The translations under genes and the position numbers were made by a program. Below are positions 43,723-59,053 of a stretch of 64,000 nucleotides of DNA, piece by piece; position 1 is the first letter of the stretch; each line of letters begins with the position of its first letter. Location of the stretch: the NCBI RefSeq assembly GCF_020164955.1, contig NZ_JAIUHG010000015.1, positions 62,001 through 126,000 on the forward strand. Direction: 5' to 3'. Origin of the DNA: Mesorhizobium sp. CA8. GTDB lineage: Bacteria; Pseudomonadota; Alphaproteobacteria; Rhizobiales; Rhizobiaceae. The notes under the pieces were generated by a model that saw only the letters and a program-made list of their open reading frames with translations, was not told the origin of the DNA and searched no databases.

Positions 43723-44264
43723 ACAACGAGAGCAGCGCGAGCAGCGGGAACAGCACTGGCCAGGCGATGAAGCGCATGGTGATCGGCATTGCCCTGCTCG
43801 TCGTGGCGACGGCGCTTCTCTATGTCGTGGCCGGCGACGGCTTCTATCTCTGGGCGAAGGCGATCCATGTGATCGCGGTCATCTCCTGGATGGCCGGCAT
43901 GCTCTATCTGCCCAGGCTGTTCGTCTATCACGTCGATGCCGAGAAAGGCTCGGTCCAGTCCGAGACCTTCAAGGTGATGGAACGCCGGCTGCTCAGGGCC
44001 ATCATCAATCCGGCGATGATCGTGACCTGGGTGTTCGGGCTTTGGCTGGCCTGGAAAGGCTTTGCATTCCAGGGCGGCTGGCTGCACGCCAAGATCGCGC
44101 TGGTGCTCGTCCTGTCGGGCCTGCATGGCTATCTCGCCGGCGCGGTCAGGAAATTCGCCGAGGACAAGAACGAAAAACCGGCGCGGCACTGGCGGATCGT
44201 CAACGAGATCCCCACATTGTTGATGATCGTCATCGTCATCCTGGTGATCGTGAAGCCGTTCTAG
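43719..44264 (+). CDS. hemJ: Protoporphyrinogen IX oxidase HemJ
   Basis: 181 residues, four to five membrane helices after an Asn/Ser-rich N-terminus. [30 protein letters not shown] is the HemJ signature with the essential His and conserved Trp; a second conserved region is GLWLAWKG and the C-terminal [12 protein letters not shown]. It carries out the penultimate step of heme synthesis in most alphaproteobacteria. Start overlaps the hemE stop (ATGA). Confidence 0.95.
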   Translation: MNNESSASSGNSTGQAMKRMVIGIALLVVATALLYVVAGDGFYLWAKAIHVIAVISWMAGMLYLPRLFVYHVDAEKGSVQSETFKVMERRLLRAIINPAMIVTWVFGLWLAWKGFAFQGGWLHAKIALVLVLSGLHGYLAGAVRKFAEDKNEKPARHWRIVNEIPTLLMIVIVILVIVKPF

Positions 44265-44267
44265 ATC

Positions 44268-44341
44268 AGGAGCATGGTTTTTTCCGAAAGCCGGTTCCCA
44301 CTTTTAGCTCACGCTGACCCCGATTCGGGGATCATGCTTTA
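44268..44341. repeat. Family E-related repeat
   Basis: Contains GGAGCATGG, CCGAAAGCCGG, and CCCCGATTCGGGGATCATGC, similar to the element at 39087-39190. It lies between hemJ and rho; the rest of the 254-base gap (to 44518) is the presumed rho leader without recognised structure. Confidence 0.55.
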
Positions 44342-44518
44342 GCTTCCCCCGGCCCAGCCAGGATCCGCAAAAGGCGGCTTGCTCTTTCAGGCGACCGACG
44401 ATAAAAGACGGGTCTTCCTTCCCGTCATGCGCCGCCCCTTTCACTCGCTTTCGGCCGCGCCCGGCATTTGTCGTATTCAGCCGATTTTTCTCCCCAAAGC
44501 CTACCCAGAGTCTATCTA

Positions 44519-45784
<1,266 letters not shown>

Positions 45785-45792
45785 TTGGGCGG

Positions 45793-45899
45793 CCCTTCCC
45801 CCCTTGTGGGGGATGGTGTCGCCGAAGGCGACGGATGAGGGGTGCTCCAGGGAAAGCCAGCGTCTCACTCCGCTGGAACACCCCTCATCCGTCTCGGCG

Positions 45900-45909
<10 letters not shown>
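45793..45909. repeat. Family C paired repeat between rho and the convergent gene
   Basis: Arms with CCCCTTGTGGGGGATGG / GTCGCCGAAGGCGACGGATG and CCCCTCATCCGTCTCGGCGC face each other around CCAGCG...CGCTGG. The right arm runs into and supplies the stop codon (TAG, 45900-45902) of the thioredoxin-domain gene. Confidence 0.82.
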
Positions 45910-47951
<2,042 letters not shown>

Positions 47952-48025
47952 AGGCTAAAAGTGCGAAGCGGTTTCGGCCGCATCATGCTCTACCTTTAAT
48001 CTAGGCGGTTCGGCAGGTCCGGCAA

Positions 48026-49345
48026 ATGATTTCGCCAATGGTTTCGAAGGATTCGATCGTAGCTCTATCCAGCGGCCGCTTGCCTGCCGGGATAGCCGTC
48101 ATCCGTATTTCCGGCCCCAAGACTCGATTCGTGGTCGAAACGATCGCGGGGCCTGTTAAGGATCGGTTTACCAACTTGCGGACGCTCAGGGCGTCCGATG
48201 GCTCCACGATCGACCACGGCCTCGTTCTGTTCTTCCCAGGACCCGGTAGCTTTACTGGCGAGGACGTCGCCGAATTCCAGGTCCATGGCAGCCGCGCCGT
48301 CGCGGCCAAGATGCTGGAGACGATCACCGGCTTCGAGGGCGTCAGGCACGCCGAGCCGGGCGAATTCACCCGGCGCGCCTTTCTCAACGGCAGGCTGGAT
48401 TTGGTGGAGACGGAGGCATTGGCCGATCTGGTCAATGCCGAGACGGAGGCGCAACGCCGCTTCGCCCTGCGCAATGCCGAAGGCGTGCAGAGCGAACTCT
48501 ACTCGAACTGGCGCCGCCGGCTGATCCATGCGCGAGCCATGATCGAAGCGGAGATCGATTTCGCCGACGAGGAGGATGTGCCAGGCTCCGTTTCGGATGC
48601 GGTCTGGTCAGACGTGTCGGCAATGATTGGAGAAATCGAGCGTCATATCGAAGGGTTCAAGGCCGCAGAGATCATTCGCGACGGTTTCGAAGTCGTGATC
48701 CTCGGCGCCCCGAATGCCGGCAAGTCCAGCCTGTTCAACGCCTTGGCGCGGCGGGAGGCGGCGATCGTCACCGACGAGCCGGGCACGACGCGCGATCTAC
48801 TCGAGGTCGTAATGGACCTCAATGGGCTGAAGGTGCGGCTTGTCGATACGGCCGGGCTGCGGGAGGCTGCGAACAAGGTCGAGTCGATCGGCATCGAAAG
48901 AGCGCGGGCCAAGGCTGATGTGGCGGATCTCGTTCTGCTGCTGGAGGACATGGCAGAGCCGGCGCCTCTTAGGGGTATCCCAGATGGGGCTCCGTTGCTG
49001 AGGATCGGGACGAAGTCGGATATCGCCGAGATCGGCAGTGGTGCCTACGATTTGGTGATTTCTTCCAAGGACGGCAGCGGTCTGGACCGCCTCCTGAACG
49101 AGATCGGAGCCCGCGCCGCCGCCGCGGTTGGCGAGGCGGGCGACGTCATGCCATCCAGGCTGCGTCATGTAGAGTTGCTCAAAGAGGCATTGCATTTCCT
49201 GCGGGCGGCGCTGTCGGGCCAAAGCCAGGAGCTGCGCGCCGAGGAACTGCGGCTGGCGGCCGAGCGCCTTGGGCGAATCATCGGTGCGGTCGATGTCGAA
49301 GATTTGCTCGACGTCATCTTTTCGCAGTTCTGCATCGGCAAGTGA
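48026..49345 (+). CDS. mnmE: tRNA-modifying GTPase MnmE (TrmE)
   Basis: 439 residues. N-terminal folate-binding domain (AVIRISGP), helical domain interrupted by a G domain: G1 GAPNAGKSSL (about 226), G2/G3 TDEPGTTRD and DTAGLR, G4-like GTKSD, and the invariant C-terminal FCIGK (435-439). With MnmG it installs the 5-aminomethyl-type group on wobble U34. The ATG at 48026 is used; 48038 is an alternative. The TGA stop is the first three bases of a parS site. Confidence 0.97.
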   Translation: MISPMVSKDSIVALSSGRLPAGIAVIRISGPKTRFVVETIAGPVKDRFTNLRTLRASDGSTIDHGLVLFFPGPGSFTGEDVAEFQVHGSRAVAAKMLETITGFEGVRHAEPGEFTRRAFLNGRLDLVETEALADLVNAETEAQRRFALRNAEGVQSELYSNWRRRLIHARAMIEAEIDFADEEDVPGSVSDAVWSDVSAMIGEIERHIEGFKAAEIIRDGFEVVILGAPNAGKSSLFNALARREAAIVTDEPGTTRDLLEVVMDLNGLKVRLVDTAGLREAANKVESIGIERARAKADVADLVLLLEDMAEPAPLRGIPDGAPLLRIGTKSDIAEIGSGAYDLVISSKDGSGLDRLLNEIGARAAAAVGEAGDVMPSRLRHVELLKEALHFLRAALSGQSQELRAEELRLAAERLGRIIGAVDVEDLLDVIFSQFCIGK

Positions 49346-49358
49346 TTCACGTGAAACA
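49343..49358. other. parS site 1 (overlaps mnmE stop)
   Basis: TGATTCACGTGAAACA, 15 of 16 to the ParB consensus TGTTTCACGTGAAACA. The first three bases are the mnmE stop codon. Confidence 0.85.
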
Positions 49359-49380
49359 CTGGCGCGCCCCTGCCCGGCAG

Positions 49381-49396
49381 TGACTCACGTGAAACA
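49381..49396. other. parS site 2
   Basis: TGACTCACGTGAAACA, 14 of 16 to the consensus. Spaced 38 bases from sites 1 and 3 on either side. Confidence 0.8.
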
Positions 49397-49418
49397 CTGA
49401 TGCGATTTACCGGATCGA

Positions 49419-49434
49419 TGTTTCACGTGAAACG
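49419..49434. other. parS site 3
   Basis: TGTTTCACGTGAAACG, 15 of 16 to the consensus. Start-to-start distances from site 1 to 2 and 2 to 3 are both 38 bases. Confidence 0.88.
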
Positions 49435-49504
49435 CCTTCGTCCTTGACAGCAGGTGACAGCGGGGACATGTGTCGGGCAATCTCTGAAAGCGGATTGTTG
49501 GAAA

Positions 49505-51379
49505 ATGACCGATCACTATGATGTGGTGGTGGTGGGCGGCGGCCATGCCGGATGCGAGGCGGCGAGTGCTGCCGCGCGCGCCGGCGCCAGGACCGCGCTG
49601 GTGACGCTGCGCTTCGAGACAATCGGCGTCATGTCCTGCAATCCGGCGATCGGCGGTCTCGGCAAGGGACATCTCGTGCGTGAGATCGATGCCATGGACG
49701 GGCTGATGGGGCGCATCGCCGACGCCGCCGGCATTCAGTTCCGCCTGCTCAACCGCCGCAAGGGCCCCGCGGTCCGTGGTCCGCGCACCCAGGCCGACCG
49801 CAAGCTCTATCGGCTTGCCATGCAGGCCGCGATCAGCGAACAGGCCAATCTCGATGTGGTCGAGGGCGAAGTCCTTGACCTCGAGATCGAAGACGGTCGC
49901 GTCGCGGCGGTGCTGGTTTCGGGCGACCGGCGGCTGGCCTGCGGCGCGGTCGTGCTGACCACCGGCACCTTCCTGCGCGGGCTGATCCATATCGGCGAGA
50001 AGAAGATCGTCGCCGGCCGGATGAACGAGCAGGCGAGCCACGGGCTGTCGGCCACCATGGCGCGCGCGCGCTTCAAGCTCGGGCGCCTGAAGACCGGAAC
50101 CCCCCCTCGCCTCGACGGCCGCACCATCGACTGGGCCTCGCTGGAAAGCCAGGCCGCGGACGAGGATCCGGTGCCGTTCTCACTGATGACGGACGCAATC
50201 GCCAATCCGCAGATCCATTGCGGCATTACCCGTACCATGCCGGCGACGCATGAGCTGATCCGCGCCAATCTCGGCCGCTCGGCGATGTATTCTGGTACGA
50301 TCGAAGGCGTCGGGCCGCGCTACTGCCCGTCGATCGAGGACAAGATCGTCAAGTTCGGCGACCGCGAAGGCCATCAGATTTTCCTCGAGCCGGAAGGCCT
50401 CGACGACGACACCGTCTACCCGAACGGCATCTCGACCTCGCTGCCCGAAGATGTGCAACGCGAGATCCTGAAGACCATTCCCGGGCTGGAAAAGGCAACC
50501 ATGCTGCAGCCGGGCTACGCGATCGAATATGACCATGTCGATCCGCGCGAGCTGAAGACGACGCTGGAGACGAAGCGGGTCGCCGGCCTTTTCCTGGCCG
50601 GGCAGATCAACGGCACGACCGGTTATGAAGAGGCCGGCGCGCAAGGGTTGCTTGCCGGCATCAACGCGGCGCGGACGGCATCTGGCGATGAGGCGGTCGT
50701 GCTCAGCCGCACCGAGGCCTATATCGGCGTGATGGTCGATGACCTGACCAGCCGCGGTATCGCCGAGCCCTATCGCATGTTCACCTCGCGCGCCGAGTTC
50801 AGGCTTTCCCTGCGGGCCGACAATGCCGACGAGCGGCTGACGCCGCTGGCGGAAAAGCTTGGCATCGCGTCGTCGGAACGGCTGCAGCGTTTCGGCGGGA
50901 TGGCGCAGAAGCTCGACGAGGCGCGGGCCTTGGCCAAGTCGGCTACCTGGACGCCTAACGAGGCGGCGCGGCATGGGCTTGAGATCAACAAAGACGGCGT
51001 GCGTCGCTCGGCTTACGAGCTTCTGGCGCATCCGGGCGTCGGCATGGCCTGGCTCAGTCGCGTCGAGCCGCGCTTTGCAAATCTCGACGCCAAGACCGCC
51101 GAGCGGCTCGAAACCGAAGCGAAATATTCGGTTTACCTCGATCGCCAGAAGACCGATGTCGCGCAGATCAGGCACGAGGAATCGCGGCTTATCCCGGAGG
51201 CGATCGACTTTTCTGAGGTGCCGGGCCTGTCGAACGAGCTGAAGCAGAAGATGAAGACGCGCCAGCCGCGTTCGATTGCCGATGCGCAGCGCATGGAAGG
51301 CATGACGCCGGCGGCGCTTGCCATCATTGTCGCACATGTCCGCAATGCCGAGCTAGCCGCGCGAAGGTCTGTGGCGTGA
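49505..51379 (+). CDS. mnmG: tRNA uridine-5-carboxymethylaminomethyl modification enzyme MnmG (GidA)
   Basis: 624 residues from the ATG at 49505, which places [18 protein letters not shown] at residues 7-24 as in the family. Other signatures: [41 protein letters not shown], and [19 protein letters not shown]- and NADH-dependent partner of MnmE. Overlaps rsmG (GTGA). Confidence 0.98.
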   Translation: MTDHYDVVVVGGGHAGCEAASAAARAGARTALVTLRFETIGVMSCNPAIGGLGKGHLVREIDAMDGLMGRIADAAGIQFRLLNRRKGPAVRGPRTQADRKLYRLAMQAAISEQANLDVVEGEVLDLEIEDGRVAAVLVSGDRRLACGAVVLTTGTFLRGLIHIGEKKIVAGRMNEQASHGLSATMARARFKLGRLKTGTPPRLDGRTIDWASLESQAADEDPVPFSLMTDAIANPQIHCGITRTMPATHELIRANLGRSAMYSGTIEGVGPRYCPSIEDKIVKFGDREGHQIFLEPEGLDDDTVYPNGISTSLPEDVQREILKTIPGLEKATMLQPGYAIEYDHVDPRELKTTLETKRVAGLFLAGQINGTTGYEEAGAQGLLAGINAARTASGDEAVVLSRTEAYIGVMVDDLTSRGIAEPYRMFTSRAEFRLSLRADNADERLTPLAEKLGIASSERLQRFGGMAQKLDEARALAKSATWTPNEAARHGLEINKDGVRRSAYELLAHPGVGMAWLSRVEPRFANLDAKTAERLETEAKYSVYLDRQKTDVAQIRHEESRLIPEAIDFSEVPGLSNELKQKMKTRQPRSIADAQRMEGMTPAALAIIVAHVRNAELAARRSVA

Positions 51380-52017
51380 GTTCGGATGCCTGGGCGGACC
51401 TGCAGAAAGCAGCGGGACCGGTTTCACGTGAAACATTCGGGCGCCTGCAGGCCTTCGAGCAGCTGTTCCTGAAATGGAACCGCAGCATCAATCTGGCGGC
51501 GCCGTCGACGCTGGACGATGTCTGGCGCCGGCATATCCTGGACAGCGCCCAGCTCGCGCGAATCGCGCCCGCCGCGACACGCTGGGTCGACCTCGGCTCG
51601 GGCGGCGGGTTTCCCGGATTGGTGCTTGGCTTCCTTCTGGCCGAGCGTCCCGGCGCCTCGATCGATCTGGTCGAAAGCAACCGCAAGAAAGCGTCGTTCC
51701 TGCAGTCGGTCATTGGCCAGTTCAACCTTCCTGCACGCGTTCTGGCCAAGCGTATTGGCGACAGCTATGCGCTTGTTTCCGCGCCGGAAATCGTCACGGC
51801 GCGGGCGCTGGCCGCGCTTCCGGATCTGCTCAATCTGGCAGCGCCTTGGCTCACCAAAGGAGCGCGCGCGCTGTTCCACAAAGGCCGGGATTACCGGGCC
51901 GAAGTGGAAGAAAGCACTCACCGCTGGGCCTTCGATCTGGTAGAACATTCGAGTATGACCGACCCACTCGGTGTCATCCTCGAAATCACTGACTTGCGCC
52001 CGGCGAAACAGCAATGA
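51376..52017 (+). CDS. rsmG: 16S rRNA (guanine527-N7)-methyltransferase RsmG (GidB)
   Basis: 213 residues from a GTG that overlaps the mnmG stop. SAM-binding motif [16 protein letters not shown] (about 71-86), and [21 protein letters not shown] is the family N-terminal block. Codons 16-20 (VSRET) are written by a parS palindrome at 51420-51435, as in other alphaproteobacterial rsmG genes. Start overlaps parA at its end. Confidence 0.97.
   Translation: MSSDAWADLQKAAGPVSRETFGRLQAFEQLFLKWNRSINLAAPSTLDDVWRRHILDSAQLARIAPAATRWVDLGSGGGFPGLVLGFLLAERPGASIDLVESNRKKASFLQSVIGQFNLPARVLAKRIGDSYALVSAPEIVTARALAALPDLLNLAAPWLTKGARALFHKGRDYRAEVEESTHRWAFDLVEHSSMTDPLGVILEITDLRPAKQQ
51420..51435. other. parS site 4 (inside rsmG)
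   Basis: GGTTTCACGTGAAACA, 15 of 16 to the consensus with the full palindromic core. It encodes VSRET in the rsmG frame. Confidence 0.88.
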
Positions 52018-52832
52018 ATTACTGGCATAAGCCCATGAGCACAGCACCGCGTATCATCACCGTCGCCAACCAGAAAGGCGGCGTCGGCAAGACGACGACT
52101 GCCATCAATCTGGCCACGGCGCTGGCAGCGATCGGCGAGCGCGTGCTGATCGTCGATCTCGATCCGCAGGGCAATGCCAGCACGGGGCTCGGCATCGACC
52201 GCAAGGACCGCACGGTTTCTTCCTATGATGTGCTGACCGGCGAGCTCGAGCTGGAGGCGGCTGCCGTGCCGACGGCGGTGCCGGGCCTGTCCATCGTGCC
52301 CTCGACACTCGACCTGCTCGGCATCGAGATGGAGATCGCCTCGGCCCCTGACCGCGTGCTCAGGCTGCGCAATGCGCTGCGCGCTGCGGCCGAACGCTCG
52401 GCGCCGTTCGGCTACGTGCTCATCGACTGCCCGCCCTCGCTCAATCTCTTGACTTTGAATTCAATGGCGGCAGCCGATTCCGTTCTCGTGCCGCTGCAAT
52501 GCGAATTCTTCGCGCTGGAAGGTCTCAGCCAGTTGCTGGAGACGGTCGAGCAGGTGCGCCATACGATCAATCCGGACCTCACGATCCAGGGCATCGTGCT
52601 CACCATGTATGACGGGCGCAACAACCTCGCCAACCAGGTGGTGCAGGATGTGCGCACCCATATGGGCGACAAGGTGTATGAGACGATCATTCCGCGCAAT
52701 GTGCGCGTTTCCGAAGCGCCGTCCTACGGCAAGCCGGCGATCCTCTACGATCTGAAATGCTCGGGCAGCCAGGCCTATCTGCAGCTCGCCTCCGAGGTGA
52801 TCCGCCGCGAGCGCAAGCTGCGCGCGGCCTGA
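52014..52832 (+). CDS. parA: Chromosome-partitioning ATPase ParA (Soj)
   Basis: 272 residues. Deviant Walker A KGGVGKTT at residues 21-28, [13 protein letters not shown], and IDCPPSL. ATP-dependent non-specific DNA-binding dimer that pulls ParB-parS complexes. The ATG at 52014 overlaps the rsmG stop; an ATG at 52035 (MSTAPRIIT) is an alternative. parB follows after 62 bases. Confidence 0.97.
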   Translation: MNYWHKPMSTAPRIITVANQKGGVGKTTTAINLATALAAIGERVLIVDLDPQGNASTGLGIDRKDRTVSSYDVLTGELELEAAAVPTAVPGLSIVPSTLDLLGIEMEIASAPDRVLRLRNALRAAAERSAPFGYVLIDCPPSLNLLTLNSMAAADSVLVPLQCEFFALEGLSQLLETVEQVRHTINPDLTIQGIVLTMYDGRNNLANQVVQDVRTHMGDKVYETIIPRNVRVSEAPSYGKPAILYDLKCSGSQAYLQLASEVIRRERKLRAA

Positions 52833-52894
52833 AGGCTCGCCCTGCGGTCTTGGTTAATCCGCCGATTCGATTCCGAAACGATCTGGACACTGTA

Positions 52895-53791
<897 letters not shown>

Positions 53792-53871
53792 GCGGCTGCC
53801 GCGTAACGATATTCGCCGGCATCTGAGGTTTTGGCTTAAGGCTGCATACGCCTGATATATTGGTGATAGAC

Positions 53872-53902
53872 AGGGCTGGCGCTTTTTGCCGGCCCTTTTT
53901 TT
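53872..53902 (+). terminator. Rho-independent terminator after parB
   Basis: AGGGCTGGC (53872-53880) pairs with GCCGGCCCT (53888-53896) around GCTTTTT, followed by a run of seven T. Confidence 0.82.
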
Positions 53903-53935
53903 GGCGGCGGTGGCTGCGAAGGCGGCGGAGGCGGC

Positions 53936-54248
53936 TAATCTCCTCGCCTTGTGGGGAGATGCCCGGCAGGGCAGAGGGGGCGCGACGGAACGCTCTACAT
54001 CTCCTGAAGCGAGCCAAGGACGAGCGGCGCAGACATTAAGGTGACTGGCGTGACTGATCAGGCCGAGGCTTGATTGCCACGTGGTTCCCCCAATCCGTCC
54101 CTGCTTCGCAGCGCCACCTTTCCCCCCTCCGGAGGGAAAGGAAGGGAGCGTTCCTGGACAGGCGTTGACGGTAAAAAGGCTTGGCGCCTTCCTCTACCCG
54201 TCGGTCGGGGAGAGGTGGCTCGGCGAAGCCGAGACGGAGTGTGGGGTC
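53936..54248. repeat. Family C repeats in the parB-DUF1326 gap
   Basis: A single arm at 53936-53980 (TCCTCGCCTTGTGGGGAG, CCCGGCAGGGC) and a pair at about 54088-54248 (CCTTTCCCCCCTCCGGAGGG and CGGGGAGAGGTGGCTCGGCG). The rest of the 856-base gap 53792-54647 contains the parB terminator and the dyad TTAGT-CCAA-ACTAA (54509-54522); no gene remnant is recognised. Confidence 0.75.
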
Positions 54249-54647
54249 GACCAGCGCAGCATAAGACAATACATGCGCCAAGCTCCCACGTCGCCCAAAA
54301 CCAGCGGCTTGGAAATGTGCGCATGCCGTAGCGAAAAAGGGGAGATCAGCCGGCATCGCGGTTTTCGCCAATCACAGGCGGCGACCGACGCTACATTGCG
54401 GCCGCGGCTCTTTATCCGGCCGCGCTTGATCGTTGCCTGGACGAGAAGGTGTTGGATTCAGCGCCGGCGCCCTCCGCTTGACAGCCTAGGGCAACGGCGT
54501 ACCTTGTATTAGTCCAAACTAAATCATGCCCTGGCGTGCCGATCAGTCGCGATGAGGGCTATCTGCCGTTCCGATCGTGTTCGTGGAAACGGCACCGCCC
54601 CGCCGAAGCGATGTGCCCGACGCGCCTGACGCAAACGGGAGGTGGAA

Positions 54648-55274
54648 ATGGCGGTCAGTTGGCGATTGTCCGGAAATTATTTCGAGAACTGCAGCTGCGA
54701 TGTCGTGTGTCCGTGCCTGCTGTCCACCAAGGCGCAGCTGACATCGAAGCCGACGAAAGGCGTTTGCGACGTCGCTCTGGTCTTTCATATCGACAAGGGC
54801 AATTACGGCGACGTCCAATTGGATGGGCTCAACGTCGCGATGGTTGCGCACACGCCGGGTCCCATGGCGGACGGCAATTGGACGGCCGCCGCCTATATCG
54901 ACGAACGCGCGAATGACAGGCAAACAGAAGCGCTGGGCGCCATCTTCACCGGTGCGGCCGGTGGGCCGATGGCTGCTTTGGCGCCGATGATCAGCACCAA
55001 CCTCGGAGCCAAGAAGGTGCCGATCACATACCAGGTCGACGGCAAGAAGCGGTCGGTGGAGATTGCCGGCGTGATGCAGCTCGCGGTCGAACCGCTGCCG
55101 ACAATGCGTGAGGATGGCGAGATGTGGGTGGCCTCCGGCCATCCCGTCAATCCTGACTGGCTCGGTCTGGCAATGGGGATGGAAGGCAATACTTTCAGCG
55201 ATCATGGCATGAGTTGGGACAACTCCCGCCGGAACGGACACTACGCCCCGATCAACTGGTCCGGCCAGCAGTAG
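54648..55274 (+). CDS. DUF1326 domain protein
   Basis: 208 residues from the ATG at 54648 (ribosome site GGGAGGTGG). The N-terminal metal-binding-like motif NYFENCSCDVVCPCL (about 11-25) carries four Cys in a CxCx3CxC arrangement, typical of DUF1326. The remainder is beta-rich. Function not established. It pairs with the DUF2182 membrane protein 34 bases downstream, a pairing seen in many proteobacteria, and suggests metal or thiol chemistry at the membrane. Confidence 0.85.
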   Translation: MAVSWRLSGNYFENCSCDVVCPCLLSTKAQLTSKPTKGVCDVALVFHIDKGNYGDVQLDGLNVAMVAHTPGPMADGNWTAAAYIDERANDRQTEALGAIFTGAAGGPMAALAPMISTNLGAKKVPITYQVDGKKRSVEIAGVMQLAVEPLPTMREDGEMWVASGHPVNPDWLGLAMGMEGNTFSDHGMSWDNSRRNGHYAPINWSGQQ

Positions 55275-55308
55275 TTCTTGCTGCGCATAGTCGGGACGAG
55301 CATCGCCG

Positions 55309-56094
55309 ATGCTGACGTTGCAGCGAAACATTGTCCTCGCGCTGCTGATCGCAGCCGCAGCGGCGGCGTGGGCCGTGCTTGTCCGGCAGCAGACGGGCAT
55401 GGACGCGGGCATGCGCATGGACATGTACTCACCCACCATGGGCATGACGGCCGCGCTCTTTGTTGCCGTCTGGTTGATCATGATGATTGCCATGATGTTT
55501 CCGGCGGCCGCGCCAATGATCCTGACCTTTCACCAGGTCCAGAGCGGCAAACGGGGGCGCGGCCAGGCGTTTGTCTCGACCTGGGTGTTCGTGGCCGGGT
55601 ACATGCTGGTTTGGGCGTCGACGGGCGTTCTCGCCTTTGCCGGCGCGGCGGGCGCGGAGATGCTTGCTGCGCATGCGGGATTGGCCGCAGCGACAGCCGC
55701 GCGCATCGGCGGCGCGTTGCTGATGGTGGCGGGCGCCTATCAACTCTCCCCGTTGAAAGATCTGTGCCTCGCCAAATGCCGCTCGCCGATCGGTTTCATC
55801 CTGACCTCATGGCGCGATGGGCGCTGGGGGGCGGTGCGCATGGGCCTGCAGCATGGGCTCTTTTGCCTGGGCTGTTGCTGGCTGTTGTTTCTCGCCCTGT
55901 TTCCGCTCGGGATCATGAACGTCGCTGCAATGGCTGTGGTCACGCTGCTGGTCTTTGCGGAGAAGACGCTCCCGTATGGAGAGCGGATAGCGAAGGTGTC
56001 GGGCGTCGCCCTGCTTCTTTACGGCGCGGCGGTGCTGGTCTTTCCGCAGGCGCTGCCAACCTTCCAGCCGGTGGACACGATGACGATGAACTGA
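55309..56094 (+). CDS. DUF2182 family integral membrane protein
   Basis: 261 residues with about six to seven membrane helices. Metal-binding-like features: a Met-rich external segment (MDAGMRMDMYSPTMGM, about 31-46), WLIMMIAMMFPAAAPM, and paired Cys motifs LKDLCLAKC and HGLFCLGCCW. The family (COG5486) is annotated as predicted metal-binding membrane protein. Probably co-transcribed with the DUF1326 gene and acting as its membrane partner; copper or mercury handling is a guess from the Met/Cys content. Confidence 0.85.
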   Translation: MLTLQRNIVLALLIAAAAAAWAVLVRQQTGMDAGMRMDMYSPTMGMTAALFVAVWLIMMIAMMFPAAAPMILTFHQVQSGKRGRGQAFVSTWVFVAGYMLVWASTGVLAFAGAAGAEMLAAHAGLAAATAARIGGALLMVAGAYQLSPLKDLCLAKCRSPIGFILTSWRDGRWGAVRMGLQHGLFCLGCCWLLFLALFPLGIMNVAAMAVVTLLVFAEKTLPYGERIAKVSGVALLLYGAAVLVFPQALPTFQPVDTMTMN

Positions 56095-56182
56095 TCGGAG
56101 GCGACCCTCGGACGAAAGGATCGCCGCGCACGGATCGCCAGCGTTATCGCTCGTGCCGGAACGCGTTGACGCCTCACGCGAG

Positions 56183-56231
56183 GCCCCCTCTGTCGCCTGC
56201 GGCGACATCTCCCCCTCAAGGGGGGAGATCA
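56183..56231. repeat. Family C single arm at the 3' end of holA
   Basis: CCCCCTCTGTCGCCTGCGGC then CTCCCCCTCAAGGGGGGAG. The adjoining TCA at 56229-56231 is the holA stop on the minus strand. Confidence 0.82.
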
Positions 56232-57275
56232 GCCGCGTTGCCCCAGCCTCGCGCTTTCGATGGCGATGCCGAGCAGCGCCTGCCGGGCCAGCGCTTCCGA
56301 CAGATCGGGTCGTTTGCGTGTCTGCAGAACAGCCGTCTGCAGTCGGCCCAGCGCGCGGCCGAGCGCCTCGCTGTTCCAGCGTTCCAGCGTCTTTTCCACC
56401 AGCTTGCGACGCAAGAAGAAGACGGGCGGCCGGGCGCCGGCGACGACCGAGGCGGCATTGCGGCCGCCGGTCTCCATCTGAGCGCGCATCAGCTGGATCG
56501 CCTGCAATTGCCGCATCGCCGAGGACAGCACCAGGAAGGGATGGCCGCCCGATTGGCAGTGGCGGTTGAAGGCGATGTCGAAGTCGCCGGCCTTGCCGTC
56601 CAGCATGGCGTCGACCGCGGCGTCGAAGGAAGCGCCGGAGACATCGCCGGACAGCGCGTTGACGTCGTCGACGTCGATTTCCTTGTGGCCGTGCGCATAA
56701 AGCACCAGCTTCTCGATCTCGCCGCGCGAGGCAAGCCGATCGCCGCCGAGATTGCGCCGCAGCGCCTGGCGCGCGTCCAGCGTCATCGACATGCCGGCCT
56801 TGCGCAGTTCGTCGTCGATCACCGTATCCAGGTCGCGGGCCTCATCAGCGTAGCAGGGCAAGGCGATCGCGTTGCCCGCGGCCTCGACGATGGCCCTGAG
56901 GCCCGTGCCTTTCTTCAGGTCGCCGGCCTCGATGAGGATGATGGCGTCGCGCGCGGGCTCGGCGGTCAGCGCCTTGATGTCGTCGGCCAGCGCCTTCTGG
57001 CCGCTGGCGTTGCGCACCCAAAGCAGCCGCCGGTCGGAAAACATCGGCACCGTGCGCGCTTCGTCGAGCAGGCGGCCTTCGTCGCGGTCGACTTCGGCGC
57101 CGTCCAGCCTGACGACGGAGAACGGGTCGTCGAGCGGCAGGCCGGTTTTCGCGGCGAAGGTTTTCGCCCGCTCGGCGACAAGGCCGCGGTCTGGACCGTA
57201 AAGCAGGACGATTCCCATGGCCGGATCCGGCCTCGCCAGCCACGAATCGACCTCGTATCCCTTCTTCTGTGCCAT
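56229..57275 (-). CDS. holA: DNA polymerase III delta subunit
   Basis: 348 residues. AAA+-like clamp-loader subunit: ends of domain I PDPAMGIVLLYGPDRGLVAERA, LDGAEVDRDEGRLLDEARTVPMF, LGGDRLASRGEIEKLVLYA, and the C-terminal helical collar. It opens the beta clamp. In Rhizobiales it commonly stands near parB, as here, but lptE and leuS, its usual upstream neighbours, are absent: the bkd operon begins there instead. Confidence 0.95.
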   Translation of the reverse strand: MAQKKGYEVDSWLARPDPAMGIVLLYGPDRGLVAERAKTFAAKTGLPLDDPFSVVRLDGAEVDRDEGRLLDEARTVPMFSDRRLLWVRNASGQKALADDIKALTAEPARDAIILIEAGDLKKGTGLRAIVEAAGNAIALPCYADEARDLDTVIDDELRKAGMSMTLDARQALRRNLGGDRLASRGEIEKLVLYAHGHKEIDVDDVNALSGDVSGASFDAAVDAMLDGKAGDFDIAFNRHCQSGGHPFLVLSSAMRQLQAIQLMRAQMETGGRNAASVVAGARPPVFFLRRKLVEKTLERWNSEALGRALGRLQTAVLQTRKRPDLSEALARQALLGIAIESARLGQRG

Positions 57276-57334
57276 GCCAGGTGGGTTAGCACGGGGCGGA
57301 GGCCGAGTGAACGGAGAAGCGGCCGGCCTCTCTC

Positions 57335-57490
57335 GTCATTCTCGGGCTTGACCCGAGAATCCATGCCGTGACCTCTGTCGAGGGCGCAAGGGTGCAGAAT
57401 ATTCTGTAACTGCTGCAACGCCTTAACGCCACGGCATGGATTCTAGGGTCTACGCGCGTCGCTCCGCTCCTTGCTCCGCCTTAGAATGAC
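57335..57490. repeat. Mixed family B / family A inverted pair
   Basis: Left family B arm 57335-57372 (ATTCTCGGGCTTGACCCGAG), core with CAGAATATTCTGTAAC and CTGCAACGC, right family A arm 57428-57490. It is the mirror image of 38098-38252 and shares its core. Confidence 0.88.
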
Positions 57491-59051
<1,561 letters not shown>

Positions 59052-59053
59052 TC

